From positions 1-64,000 of the forward strand of contig JAHDKT010000035.1 of the NCBI GenBank assembly GCA_018436725.1: DNA of 64,000 nucleotides. The letters run 5' to 3'. The notes under the pieces were generated by a model, which saw only the letters and a list, made by a program, of their open reading frames with translations, did not search any database and was not told the origin of the DNA. Below, one piece after another: positions 7,931 through 16,511 of this stretch; the stretch's first letter is position 1, and each line of letters begins with the position of its first letter. A program made the position numbers and the translations under genes. This DNA comes from Synergistaceae bacterium (GTDB lineage: Bacteria > Synergistota > Synergistia > Synergistales > Aminobacteriaceae).

Positions 7931-8610
7931 GACGCGCTCCCCCCGCCGTAGAGCGGCGCGACGCGGAGGATCGCGGGGTGCGCTTTCAGCACTGCGGTGC
8001 ACAGCTCTTCGTCGGGCGGGACGTCCATGTCGAGTTCCGTGACGAGCGTAGCCACTCCGCCCCTCGCCCTTCTGTGGAGCGTCATGGAGGCGATGTTGAT
8101 CTCCCGTCCCGCCATCAGCGCGGCGACTGCGGCCACGACGCCGCGAGTATCCTTGTGGAATGTGATCAGGGTGGGCAGGTCGCCGTTGATGGCGACCGAG
8201 AAGCCGTCGATCTCTTGAATTTCGACCGCTCCGCCTCCGATCGATGCGCCGACGACGTCGAGTCTTCGTCCGTTCTTCCCGAGAAAGGAAAAACGGGCGG
8301 AGTTCGGATGCGCGCCGTCCACGTCCTCGGTCGTCAATCTGAACCGAAAGCGCTCCTCTTTCGCCAGCGAGAGCGCGTTCCGGATGCGTTCGTCGTCCGG
8401 GAGCATGCCCATCAGCCCCGCGACGACGGCCTTGTCGGTGCCGTGTCCCTTGCTGGTGAAGGCGAAGCTCCCGCGGAGAAAGACGACGACCTCGGCAAGG
8501 GGGTCGGTTCCCCAGCACGCTCTTGCCAGTCTCCCCAGACGGGCGGCCCCCGCGGTATGACTGGACGACGGTCCGATCATCACCGGACCGATGATATCGA
8601 GAAAGCCCAT
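7927..8610 (-). CDS. sdaAB: L-serine dehydratase, iron-sulfur dependent, beta subunit
   Basis: The protein has 227 residues and begins MGFLDIIGPVMIGPSSSHTAG, the diagnostic start of the beta domain, with GPSSSHTAG as the conserved loop. A C-terminal ACT domain (about residues 145-220, LITFHKDTRGVVAAVAALM) is expected to bind L-serine or a regulatory amino acid. ATG 8610 is chosen because AGGAGGG lies just upstream and the family start is at that residue. The gene forms an ATGA overlap with sdaAA, indicating a stoichiometric heterodimer. Confidence 0.94.
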   Translation of the reverse strand: MGFLDIIGPVMIGPSSSHTAGAARLGRLARACWGTDPLAEVVVFLRGSFAFTSKGHGTDKAVVAGLMGMLPDDERIRNALSLAKEERFRFRLTTEDVDGAHPNSARFSFLGKNGRRLDVVGASIGGGAVEIQEIDGFSVAINGDLPTLITFHKDTRGVVAAVAALMAGREINIASMTLHRRARGGVATLVTELDMDVPPDEELCTAVLKAHPAILRVAPLYGGGSAS

Positions 8611-8640
8611 GCGGTCCCTCCTTTCAACAGCGCGTGAAGG

Positions 8641-8676
8641 CGAGCGGGGGGAGGAAGCGTCCCTCCTCCCCCCGGC
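8641..8676. terminator. G/C-rich hairpin between rubrerythrin and sdaAB
   Basis: GGGGGGAGGAAG and CCTCCTCCCCCC form a long G/C stem downstream (minus strand) of the rubrerythrin gene. There is no clear U tract, so it may be a weak terminator or an mRNA-stabilising hairpin. Confidence 0.45.
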
Positions 8677-8699
8677 ACGGATACGTGCGAAAAGACTTT

Positions 8700-9254
8700 T
8701 TAGAATCGGGCGTACTTGTCCTTCGCCACGCCGCACACCGGGCACTTGTCCGGCGCCTCGTCCGTGACGGTATGCCCGCACACGGGACAGACGAGCACTG
8801 CTTCGAACTCCATGTCTTTCTTGGCGAGGGCGCACTCGCGTGCGGCGCGGTAAAGCTCCGCGTGCTGCTTCTCGGCCTGGAGCGCGAAGTTGAATGTACG
8901 CATCGCGTCCTTTTCTCCTTGAAACTTGGCGGCCTCGTAATAGACCGGGTACATCTGCTCGACTTCGTGCTCCTCGCCCATGATGCCGCCGACGAGATTC
9001 TCGGCGGTCTCCTTCATGCCGAAAATGGCTCCGGCGGTCAGGCACGAATCGGCGACATCGCCGTTGAGTACGACGAAGTGGTTCGTCGCGTGGACCTGCT
9101 CGGCGTAGGCGACGGCCCTGAAAAGACGTCCGATCTTCGGAAAGCCCTCTTTATCGGCCTTGTCGGCCCAGCCGAGGTAACGCATGTGGGCCATGCTCTC
9201 TCCGCCGTAGGCGGAACGGAGAAACTCTGCGGTCATGGCGTTTTTTACGGACAT
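8700..9254 (-). CDS. Rubrerythrin
   Basis: The 184-residue protein joins an N-terminal ferritin-like di-iron domain to a C-terminal rubredoxin-like zinc-ribbon domain. Di-iron ligands are visible as Glu19, Glu52, the EEHE cluster at 94-97 and Glu128/His131. The rubredoxin cysteines are C156-x2-C159 and C171-x2-C174. Rubrerythrins reduce hydrogen peroxide in anaerobes using electrons from rubredoxin or NADH. The gene has its own upstream AT-rich region on the minus strand, so it is probably a separate unit that may read into the serine dehydratase genes. No PerR site was convincingly identified. Confidence 0.94.
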   Translation of the reverse strand: MSVKNAMTAEFLRSAYGGESMAHMRYLGWADKADKEGFPKIGRLFRAVAYAEQVHATNHFVVLNGDVADSCLTAGAIFGMKETAENLVGGIMGEEHEVEQMYPVYYEAAKFQGEKDAMRTFNFALQAEKQHAELYRAARECALAKKDMEFEAVLVCPVCGHTVTDEAPDKCPVCGVAKDKYARF

Positions 9255-9408
9255 GAAAACACATCCCCCTTTGAAATAATATGTACCTTGAAAGAAAGGA
9301 TATCATATTTTCGGAGCAAGTGGAAAGAGGCTGTTCAGCTTCCCCGAAAAAGACGGAATATGATATTATCTACGGGAAACGTTATTCTATTCCGGAAGGA
9401 GGCTTCCG

Positions 9409-10833
9409 GTGAGAATCTGGAAAACGCTTTCCGCCGCCGCAGGCATGGGGTTGCTTTTTGCATGGATGGAGTCGCTTTTCCTTCAGTACGGACTATCGCG
9501 GCGTCTGGCGGCGATAGAGTACGAGGGAATGCATGCCGTCGTACTCTTTCTTGCGGTGCATGCGCTGACATACCTTTTCGCGGCGTTCTTTCCCCCCGGA
9601 GAAAGGGGCGAACGCCCGCGATGCGTCGTGGCCGCTTGCCTGATGCTTTTTCTTCCTGTCCTTCTCATCGCCGCGGCGTACATCCCCCGTCCCTTCTCGG
9701 GTATCCTCGGAGTCGCCGGAGTGCTCTTTTCCGCTATCGGCGCGGCGCTGTTCATCGGACTGTGGGGGCTTTTTCTCAGCACGCTCATTCCCGACGACGT
9801 CGCTCTTGTCTTCGGACTCTCTCCCCTGGTCGCGACCTTCATCATGCGTGTGACGGCGCTTTCCCATGTTCTCCCGTTGATTCTGGGGGGCCCTCTTCTC
9901 TCGGTGCTGCTTCTGCGCCTCCCGACCGAGGAAGCTGCAGAGAATTCTCAAGAAATCATCCCGGCGGGTTCTTTCCCTTTCTGGCGTCTTGCGGTCTTTC
10001 TTTTTTGCCTGTACGCGGCGAACGGGTTCCTGCTCGGTCTGATTCCCGAACTCTTTCCCGCGCCCTTTCCCAGGGCTGATCAAGTATCCGACTGGATACG
10101 CACGCTCTCCGCTCTTGGAGTCGCCGCGGTGTTCCGTTTTTACCCGAGGGCGGAACTCAGGTCATTCTACAAAGGGGCGTTTCCTTTCATCGCCGCCTCG
10201 CTCTTCCTGCTGCTCTTCTCCCCCTTTCAGACAATCTCCCGTTTCTTCATGGAGACGGGGCTCGCGTTTCTCGACCTCTATGCATGGTTGCTGCTTATCT
10301 ATTTCGCCTCGCGGGCGGGGGAAAAAAGGAATGCGGTCGTCAATGGCGGTATCTTTCTTATCATCCTTGCCGGAGCGGTCGCGCATCTTCATTTGATCCT
10401 CCGCGGCGGTGGCGTCATTCACGGCTCGACGGATCTTGCAGTCTTCGCCATACCCGGGATCTGCCTTCTTCTCGTCATGCTCGCCCTCTGGGATGGACGC
10501 GAAGTTCCACTGCGGTGGGAAAGCGCCGGCTCGCCGCCGGCATCGCTCGGCGAACGACGGGACTCGCATGGCGCAGGGGAGCAAGAGCAGACTTTCCCTG
10601 AGGAGAACGCAAAGGAGAAGGAGTCGGAGATACTGCTCCGCATGAAGCTGATGGAATTCAATCTGACGCGCCAGGAGACGGAAATAGTTCTGCTTCTTCT
10701 CCAGGGGTTGAAAGATCGCACCATTTGTTCCGCTCTCTATATTTCCCAGAATACTCTCAAGTATCATCTCAGAAATATCTATCGCAAGACGGGATCCGCC
10801 AACCGCCTCGAGCTTAAAGAGATACTCGACTGA
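9409..10833 (+). CDS. Membrane-anchored LuxR-family regulator (multi-TM domain plus C-terminal HTH)
   Basis: The protein has 474 residues. About 370 residues form roughly twelve hydrophobic helices in an MFS-like pattern, then comes a charged linker (375-410). The C-terminal LuxR helix-turn-helix (about 412-474) contains LTRQETEIVLLLLQG, the recognition helix with NTLKYHLRNIYRKTG and a final leucine-rich helix. Such proteins are thought to sense a ligand through the membrane part and bind DNA directly. It starts at GTG with GGAAGGAGG upstream. Its HTH resembles that of the small LuxR protein at 18.6 kb, and it sits directly before the 11-26 kb envelope cluster, which it may control (inference). 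Confidence 0.85.
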   Translation: MRIWKTLSAAAGMGLLFAWMESLFLQYGLSRRLAAIEYEGMHAVVLFLAVHALTYLFAAFFPPGERGERPRCVVAACLMLFLPVLLIAAAYIPRPFSGILGVAGVLFSAIGAALFIGLWGLFLSTLIPDDVALVFGLSPLVATFIMRVTALSHVLPLILGGPLLSVLLLRLPTEEAAENSQEIIPAGSFPFWRLAVFLFCLYAANGFLLGLIPELFPAPFPRADQVSDWIRTLSALGVAAVFRFYPRAELRSFYKGAFPFIAASLFLLLFSPFQTISRFFMETGLAFLDLYAWLLLIYFASRAGEKRNAVVNGGIFLIILAGAVAHLHLILRGGGVIHGSTDLAVFAIPGICLLLVMLALWDGREVPLRWESAGSPPASLGERRDSHGAGEQEQTFPEENAKEKESEILLRMKLMEFNLTRQETEIVLLLLQGLKDRTICSALYISQNTLKYHLRNIYRKTGSANRLELKEILD

Positions 10834-10849
10834 AAGAAGACGATCATGA

Positions 10850-10867
10850 GGGTGACGACAGTCACCC
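10850..10867. promoter_or_regulatory. Perfect inverted repeat GGGTGAC-gaca-GTCACCC
   Basis: A 7-bp perfect palindrome with a four-base centre lies just after the LuxR gene. GGGTGAC recurs at about 10945-10951, next to the promoter of the following operon. It could be an operator for the adjacent LuxR protein or simply part of the terminator region. Confidence 0.35.
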
Positions 10868-10881
10868 CCTGCAAGGACGAA

Positions 10882-10933
10882 AAAGGTGGGATACATCACC
10901 CCTGAAAGGGGTGGGAAATCCCACCCTTTTTTT
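10882..10933 (+). terminator. Rho-independent terminator after the LuxR regulator
   Basis: AAGGTGGGAT pairs with ATCCCACCCTT and encloses a second perfect stem CACCCCT/AGGGGTG; seven T residues follow. Confidence 0.85.
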
Positions 10934-10965
10934 GTCGCGTAGGGGGGGTGACATCGTCTCTTTAA

Positions 10966-10974
10966 TGCTACAAT
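10966..10974 (+). promoter_or_regulatory. Extended -10 promoter of the envelope cluster
   Basis: TG-C-TACAAT is an extended -10 element 46 bases before the first gene of the cluster. The -35 region (GGGTGA) is poor, which fits an activator-dependent promoter. Confidence 0.45.
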
Positions 10975-11019
10975 CTTTGCAGTTGTACGACCCGCCGAAG
11001 CGAGAGGAGATGATGCACA

Positions 11020-12369
11020 ATGTATTGTCGATGGAAGAGTGCGGCTGCGGTTCTTTTTCTTTTCCTTCTGCTTTTTGTTTTCTCCCCTTCGGGGGCGGAG
11101 TGCGCGACTTCGGCTCCGAAGAACGAGGTAACGCGCGCGGAGTTTTTCCTTAAGAAATTCGAGGATAGGGTGAACCGTTTCAGGGGACAGTCCTTCCGCC
11201 TCGGCTACGAGGATAACGAAGCGCTGAAGCGGATACGGGATCTCAAGGAGAAATACCCGGAGGATCCCGCTGTCGAGGAACTCTTTCAGAGAGCGCGTAT
11301 GGCGCTCATGAAGAGCAAGGGCGACTTCATGGAGATCACCCCGGAGATGCTTTCGTTCAGGGAGAATGAACAGAAGCTCAAAAAGATCTTCGGAGAGATC
11401 GCGGATAAAGAGTGGAAGGAGTTCATGGAAGAGATCCTTTCCGGCCCTGCGGCGCTCCCGAAGGCCTTCCCCGCGCCCGACCGGTCCGAAGTGTCGATCG
11501 AGGATCTTAAAGGGTACTATGTGATTCTTGAAGAGTTCGAGTACCCGGCGAACCAGTTCATCGACATGGGGAGGGAGTTCGTCTCGGTGGGTACGGGAGC
11601 GCGCGGATACTACTTCGTCGAGATATCGAACCGGAACTGGCTCGGTCCCTATGAAGCTGTCAAGCGCTACCGCAGACTCGTCAACAGGGATTTTCCCGAG
11701 GAGGGAAAGTGGACGCTGCTCGGGAGGATCGTCGGCATTGAAATGGTCATACCGCAGGCGGAGAAGGTGAAGACCGTCGCGCCGCAGTGGGGGTGGGTGG
11801 TTAGCCCCGTGGCGCTCTATATCCCGGGTATCACATTCGCCTTTTTCGACCCGTCGGTGGAGGAGGGCGGCTATTTCGCCGGCGAGGAGCGTATGGAGGA
11901 GATCAAGGACCCGCTGTACACCGTCCGGTATGTTCCTCCCGATGTTACGCCCGAGCGCCTTGTCGAGATTTTCGCGTCGGCCGTCAAGGAGAAGAACTTC
12001 GAACTCTTCCTCGACTGCATAGATCCCAACCGCAGAAAGACGAGAACAGCGCTCTCTCTTATCCGCTACCACTGGGATCTTCACCTCGAACGGTTCGCCG
12101 GATTCTATGTCCATGTCACCACCGACGAGGCGAAGATCGAGGTGATGAAAGGGTTCGACGGAGGCGCAGGAAGCGTGGAGGATTTCTTCCTCGACGAGGA
12201 GCAAAAGGAGAAGGTCCGGGAGATTTCCGGAGAGCTTGTCGAACAGGCCACGGTCGTCACGAAAGCGTGGGACGAGCGGGGGCGGCAGTACGGCTCGCCG
12301 AAGCCGCACTACCTTATCCGCAGGGACAAGGGACGATGGTATATCGACAACTACGAGCAGCCCTTCTAA
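11020..12369 (+). CDS. Secreted protein of unknown function (envelope cluster, first gene)
   Basis: The protein has 449 residues. A Lys/Arg N-terminus and a long hydrophobic core (AAAVLFLFLLLFVFSPSGA) form a signal peptide cleaved around residue 29. The mature part starts with a charged helical region (40-150), then a mixed alpha/beta region rich in aromatic residues. It ends in a segment resembling a small NTF2-like fold (FELFLDCIDPNRRKT, then PHYLIRRDKGRWYIDNYEQPF), but I do not assign a family. It is the first gene of a long same-strand block with an extended -10 promoter upstream; the next gene follows 26 bases later. Confidence 0.75.
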   Translation: MYCRWKSAAAVLFLFLLLFVFSPSGAECATSAPKNEVTRAEFFLKKFEDRVNRFRGQSFRLGYEDNEALKRIRDLKEKYPEDPAVEELFQRARMALMKSKGDFMEITPEMLSFRENEQKLKKIFGEIADKEWKEFMEEILSGPAALPKAFPAPDRSEVSIEDLKGYYVILEEFEYPANQFIDMGREFVSVGTGARGYYFVEISNRNWLGPYEAVKRYRRLVNRDFPEEGKWTLLGRIVGIEMVIPQAEKVKTVAPQWGWVVSPVALYIPGITFAFFDPSVEEGGYFAGEERMEEIKDPLYTVRYVPPDVTPERLVEIFASAVKEKNFELFLDCIDPNRRKTRTALSLIRYHWDLHLERFAGFYVHVTTDEAKIEVMKGFDGGAGSVEDFFLDEEQKEKVREISGELVEQATVVTKAWDERGRQYGSPKPHYLIRRDKGRWYIDNYEQPF

Positions 12370-12395
12370 TAACCGGAAAGAGGGTGAGACGCAGT

Positions 12396-13961
12396 ATGAA
12401 GCAGCGATACATTTTCAGCGTTCTGTTCCTGGCGTGTCTTGTATGCGCCTCTTTTTCCCGAATCTCCCTCGCTGCGGTGCAGCAGATGCCGGGATTCGAG
12501 GAGATCGCCCTTGCGACGGAGGCCCGTATCGCCGCAGCGGAGGAGAGTATCCTCGCGGGAGTCGCCGCCGTGGAGGTTCTGCTCAAGTCGCCGAAGACCG
12601 AGGCGAGCGAGATGACGGGAGCCTGGAACACGATACAGGAACAGCACTTCCAGTCCTCCGCCGTGAAAGAGCTGCGGACGATGCTTTCGATGCTCCATAT
12701 GGCCATCGTCAGAGACTCCGCCAGGGGGTCGGGTTCCAAATCGTCCGCCGGTCCCGTACCCGTTCCGTATCCGAACGCCCCTTCGACCAGCGGGGGGAGC
12801 GGCGCTCCGGTTCGGTCCGCTAAGGGCGCTCAGATCACGCTCGCCATTGCAAGAGATATCTACAACGACGCGAAGGAACTCGCGGAGTTCGCACAGGAGA
12901 TCCTCTCCGCGGGCGAGGCGGTTGCTTGGACGCTCAAGGTGAACCGGCACATGCACTCCCTCAAGTTCGATATAGAAAACGCGCCGGTGCGCGTGGACGT
13001 CTATGTGAAGGAGATGCGCGAGACCAGCGTCTCCCTGGTGAACATCATCGCGAAGGTGCGGCGCGGCGTGGAACTCCGGAGAAGCGCGAACGTCGCGCAG
13101 GCGAGCTTGGCGACTCTCCGGAACGAAGTCGTCCAGTCGCTCAGGGGCGTCGCGCTGATGAAAAACAAAACGGTGAACGCCGCGTTAAGTCTGGTGAACA
13201 CAACGAAGTACCTTGAGCCCGGAGAGGGGTACGTCGTCCCCGAAGCGGAGGCGAAGAGAATCGCCGTGCTTGCGGAGTACTGGAAGGACGCGAAGAATCT
13301 CTATCCTCTTGTTCGCAGCGACATCCTGGATGGAGTGGCGCGATGGGCTCCCCTTCCCAAGGCGAAGTGGGAGGCGTACGGCGAGACGAGAAAAAAATTC
13401 GTCGAGGTTTACGGGCCGTTGCTGGCCGGGAATATTTTCAAGGGAATCCCTCTCTTTGAAGGGAAGAAGTACAACGAACTCCCGGGGGTGGTCCAGGAGG
13501 TGGAGAACGCCCTCCGCGCGCTCCTCGAGAATATCGACGACCTGCGGAAGGATATCGAACAACGAAAGAAGGCGCTGGAACAGGATGAACTGATGACGCA
13601 GCGCGAGCGCGTGCAGCTCACGACACTTTCGACCATGTACAGCCCCGTGGCGGCCAGAAATCTTGTCTTCGCGGCGTCCAGGGCCGGAGGAGGGGCGAAC
13701 CGTATTCTCGAGCTGGAGCGTCTGAAGAACGGAGTCGCCAAGAACGGGGAAGAGTACAGGAAATACGACGCGGAGCAGAAGCTGCTGCAAAGCCGCAAGC
13801 ACCCCGAGCAGATCAAGGCCGACACGGCGCTGAAGGATTTCGCCAAAGGGCTGGAGGGCGCCCGAAAAACCGCGAAGGATATTTTGGATCAGCATGCCGC
13901 GCGACGAAAAGCGCTCGGACTTCCTCCGGCGCTCAAGGAGATTGCGCTGGCAAGAGAATAA
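12396..13961 (+). CDS. Secreted coiled-coil protein, paralogue of the next gene
   Basis: This protein of 521 residues has a signal peptide (MKQRYIFSVLFLACLVCASF, cleavage near SLA-AV) and is then almost entirely helical, with predicted coiled coils around residues 330-400 and 470-510. Between residues 100 and 140 lies a Ser/Gly/Pro linker. It shares several blocks with the following gene: GEAVAWTLKVNRHMHSLKFDIENAP, RAGGGANRILELERL, the RKHPEQ motif and RRKALGLPPAL near the end. ATG 12396 was chosen because the signal peptide begins there; the frame is open further upstream without a start site of equal quality. No known family recognised. Confidence 0.75.
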   Translation: MKQRYIFSVLFLACLVCASFSRISLAAVQQMPGFEEIALATEARIAAAEESILAGVAAVEVLLKSPKTEASEMTGAWNTIQEQHFQSSAVKELRTMLSMLHMAIVRDSARGSGSKSSAGPVPVPYPNAPSTSGGSGAPVRSAKGAQITLAIARDIYNDAKELAEFAQEILSAGEAVAWTLKVNRHMHSLKFDIENAPVRVDVYVKEMRETSVSLVNIIAKVRRGVELRRSANVAQASLATLRNEVVQSLRGVALMKNKTVNAALSLVNTTKYLEPGEGYVVPEAEAKRIAVLAEYWKDAKNLYPLVRSDILDGVARWAPLPKAKWEAYGETRKKFVEVYGPLLAGNIFKGIPLFEGKKYNELPGVVQEVENALRALLENIDDLRKDIEQRKKALEQDELMTQRERVQLTTLSTMYSPVAARNLVFAASRAGGGANRILELERLKNGVAKNGEEYRKYDAEQKLLQSRKHPEQIKADTALKDFAKGLEGARKTAKDILDQHAARRKALGLPPALKEIALARE

Positions 13962-13988
13962 GCGCTTTTTTAAGAGGAGGAATGACGC

Positions 13989-15338
13989 ATGTGCAGGGGC
14001 AAAGCGGTCGTGTGTATGACGGCGTTGGGCGTCCTCATTCTCGCAATGTGTACGCCGGTTCTTCCCGCCGCGGCTCAGGAGCGGACGGTGGAGACGCTGA
14101 TGGACTATTACGACTCGCTTGTCAAGCAGGGCATGGAGGCGACGGAGACCCTTCTGAAATCGAAGAAGAGGGAAAAATCCGAGGTCGAGGCCGTCTGGGA
14201 CGATCTCAACGAACGAGTCATCTCCGTCTACAGCAAGAACGGGCATTTCGAGTTCGACAGCATGCTGAAAAAAGAGCGGAACGAGGCGAGGGCGTCGCGC
14301 GCTTCCGAGTGGGACAACAGCATGAAGCTCTTCATTCACGATCTTCAAAAAGTAGGGGAGGTCGTGGCATGGCAGCGAAAGGTCAATCGGGATATCTGGC
14401 AGCTCGAATTCGATATCGAAAAGGCGCCCAAAAGGGTGGAAGCGTACTCCGGGAAGCTGAAAGAAGAGGGGCCGCGCGTCGAGAAGATCATCCATGAATT
14501 GAAAAGCGGTTCCATTTCGAGCGCGGAGCTTCAGAAACGCCTTGACGAAGTTCGTAACCTGAGAGCGGAAGCCGAAAACGTGTCGAACAGCCTTGAACGC
14601 ACGCTCGCGCGTCTTGCTGAAGACCTTCTGCTGAAGCCGGAGATGGACAAACGGATAGCGCAGATATTAGAGAATTGGTCGAACATGAAGGCCCGCCATC
14701 CTGCCGTTGCGGACGAGCTGACCGATATACCTGCAAACTGGATCCCCGTGGTGAAGAAGCACTGGAAGGACCTTGAGGAAACTCGGGAGAAGTTTGAAAA
14801 GGAGTACGCCTCTATTCTGGATGGAAAGCTCTTCTCGGATGTTCCGTTTTTCCGGAACAGGCCGTACAAGGACCTCGCGAAGCCCGTGATCGAACTCGAG
14901 ATGCGGATCAAGACGGCGATCGTCTCGGCGGCGCAGAAAGAGAAGAGCGCAGAGGAGCTGCGCAAGGCGGTCGAACTCGATGAAGAGCTAACGAAGAAGG
15001 AGGTTCTGCGCCTTCAGGAGCTGCGCGCCATGGTCTCCCCGGAGAAGCGGCGGGCGCTCCAGCTCGAGGATGCCAGAGCCGCCGGGGGAACGAGCAGGGT
15101 GCGCGAACTTCAGATTGTCATGGCGAGGCATCCCGAAGGGTCGGAAGAGTACCGAAAGGCCTCGGAGGAGTCCCGGCTGATTCAAGAGGAACGGCACCCC
15201 GAACAGCTGGTCGTCAAGAAGAAGCTGCGTGAGTTCGAAGAACTCGAACGCAAGGTTTCCGAAGAGATGCGGAAAGTGTACGAGGAGCACGAAAAGCGGC
15301 GGAAGAGCCTAGGTCTGGCGCCGGGGCTGAGCAAGTAA
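13989..15338 (+). CDS. Secreted coiled-coil protein, paralogue of the previous gene
   Basis: The protein has 449 residues with a signal peptide (CMTALGVLILAMCTPVLPAAA), then a long, highly charged helical protein. Shared blocks with the preceding gene (GEVVAWQRKVNRDIWQLEFDIE, RAAGGTSRVRELQI, EERHPEQLVVKKKLREFEE, KRRKSLGLAPGL) occur in the same order, so the pair arose by tandem duplication followed by strong divergence. It starts at ATG 13989 with GAGGAGG upstream. It directly precedes pspA, so a structural or chaperone-like role at the outer face of the membrane is plausible but unproven. Confidence 0.75.
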   Translation: MCRGKAVVCMTALGVLILAMCTPVLPAAAQERTVETLMDYYDSLVKQGMEATETLLKSKKREKSEVEAVWDDLNERVISVYSKNGHFEFDSMLKKERNEARASRASEWDNSMKLFIHDLQKVGEVVAWQRKVNRDIWQLEFDIEKAPKRVEAYSGKLKEEGPRVEKIIHELKSGSISSAELQKRLDEVRNLRAEAENVSNSLERTLARLAEDLLLKPEMDKRIAQILENWSNMKARHPAVADELTDIPANWIPVVKKHWKDLEETREKFEKEYASILDGKLFSDVPFFRNRPYKDLAKPVIELEMRIKTAIVSAAQKEKSAEELRKAVELDEELTKKEVLRLQELRAMVSPEKRRALQLEDARAAGGTSRVRELQIVMARHPEGSEEYRKASEESRLIQEERHPEQLVVKKKLREFEELERKVSEEMRKVYEEHEKRRKSLGLAPGLSK

Positions 15339-15376
15339 AAACAAGCGTGTCATCACCAATACGAAGGAGGGGGATC

Positions 15377-16051
15377 ATGAGCATATTCGCGCGGGTTTCG
15401 GATATCTTCAAGGCGAACGTCAACGACATGCTGGACAGGATGGAAGATCCGGAGAAGATGGTCAAGCAGATGATCATCGAGATGGAGGAGGCCCTTGTAA
15501 AGGCCACGTCGGCGCTGGCGAAGGCGATGGCCAACGAACGCAATCTCCGCAAGCAGCAGGAGAACGCGGTTCTTCAAGCGAAACAGTGGGAGGACAAGGC
15601 GGCAATGGCGCTCAAGGCCGGGAACGCCGATCTTGCGAAGCAGGCGCTCTCCAAGAAGATCGTCTTCGACGGACAGGTGAAGCAGTACGACGCCATGACG
15701 GCCCAGGCTTCGAGCACGACGTCGCAGCTTCGTTCGCAGCTCGATACGCTGAAGATGCGGCTCGACGAGGCGCGGATGAAGCAGGCGACCCTGGTCGCCC
15801 GCGCTCAGACGGCGAAGACGCAGAAGGAGTTCTCCACGGTCATGGGGAGCAACGTCGGCCAGGGCGCCTTCGCCAAGTTCGAGAAGATGGAGAAGAAAAT
15901 CGAAGGGATGGAGGCGGAGGCGCAGGCGTTCTCCGAACTCTCCGGCGACGCTCCTGCGGACGACCCGTTCAAGGACATGGAGAAGGATATGCGGCTCGAG
16001 GCGGAGATGGCGAAGCTGATGGAGAAGATGGGGGGTGGAGCGGGTGCATAA
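15377..16051 (+). CDS. pspA: PspA/IM30 family membrane-remodelling protein
   Basis: The 224-residue protein is a typical PspA/Vipp1 family member. It starts MSIFARVSDIFKANVNDMLDRMEDPEKMV, the amphipathic helix and family signature, followed by a long hairpin coiled coil (about 25-150), helices around 150-185 with QKEFSTVMG, and a Met/Gly/Ala-rich tail. Family members form ESCRT-III-like polymers on the cytoplasmic face and protect damaged membranes. ATG 15377 has GAAGGAGGGGG upstream. The last bases overlap the start of the YbjN gene, so the two are translationally coupled. There is no PspF or LiaRS-type regulator nearby. Confidence 0.93.
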   Translation: MSIFARVSDIFKANVNDMLDRMEDPEKMVKQMIIEMEEALVKATSALAKAMANERNLRKQQENAVLQAKQWEDKAAMALKAGNADLAKQALSKKIVFDGQVKQYDAMTAQASSTTSQLRSQLDTLKMRLDEARMKQATLVARAQTAKTQKEFSTVMGSNVGQGAFAKFEKMEKKIEGMEAEAQAFSELSGDAPADDPFKDMEKDMRLEAEMAKLMEKMGGGAGA

Positions 16052-16478
16052 GTTTTCCATACTGAAAGACGGAGCGAACGGCCCGATGCTGGACGAGGTC
16101 CGGGCGAAGGTGAACACGTGGCTTCGGGAGTTCTTCGACGAGGACGATCTCGTCCGGGTGGAAGAACTCGTCTCCTTCACCTTCGGCAGCGCGACGATTC
16201 AGGTGACCGTGCTTCCGTGGCACAGCGAAGACGTGCTGGTGAAGGTCTTCTCCTATCTGGCCGAGAACGTCGACAAGAACAAGGTCGCTGCGGACTTCCT
16301 GAGGCTGAACGCCGAACTTCCGCTCGGGAGCTTTTCTCTCGTCTTCGACAACACCGTGATGCTCTCCTGCTCGCTGCCCGGTGCGAATCTGGACAAGAGC
16401 GAGCTTCTGGGAGCGGTGCAGACGGTCGCCGCCTACGCGGACCAGTACGACGATATCCTGAAGGAGCTGTATATGTAG
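16035..16478 (+). CDS. YbjN-domain protein (secretion-chaperone-like fold)
   Basis: The product has 147 residues and no signal peptide. The alternation of helices and strands, with VNTWLREFFDEDD, TIQVTVLPWHSEDVLVKVF, ADFLRLNAELPLGSFSLVFD and a last helix AVQTVAAYADQYDDILKEL, fits the YbjN family, which shares its fold with type III secretion chaperones and is thought to bind peptides or partner proteins. It starts at GTG 16035 inside the pspA gene (GTG 16044 is an alternative). The 17-base overlap ties its synthesis to PspA, and direct interaction is a reasonable hypothesis. Confidence 0.85.
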   Translation: MERVHKFSILKDGANGPMLDEVRAKVNTWLREFFDEDDLVRVEELVSFTFGSATIQVTVLPWHSEDVLVKVFSYLAENVDKNKVAADFLRLNAELPLGSFSLVFDNTVMLSCSLPGANLDKSELLGAVQTVAAYADQYDDILKELYM

Positions 16479-16511
16479 CTTCCCTGCAAGGGGAGGAAAG
16501 GAGGAGGTTGT

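Noticed and set aside
10162..12309. A 715-residue minus-strand frame
   Set aside because: It runs through a rho-independent terminator and two well-supported plus-strand genes.
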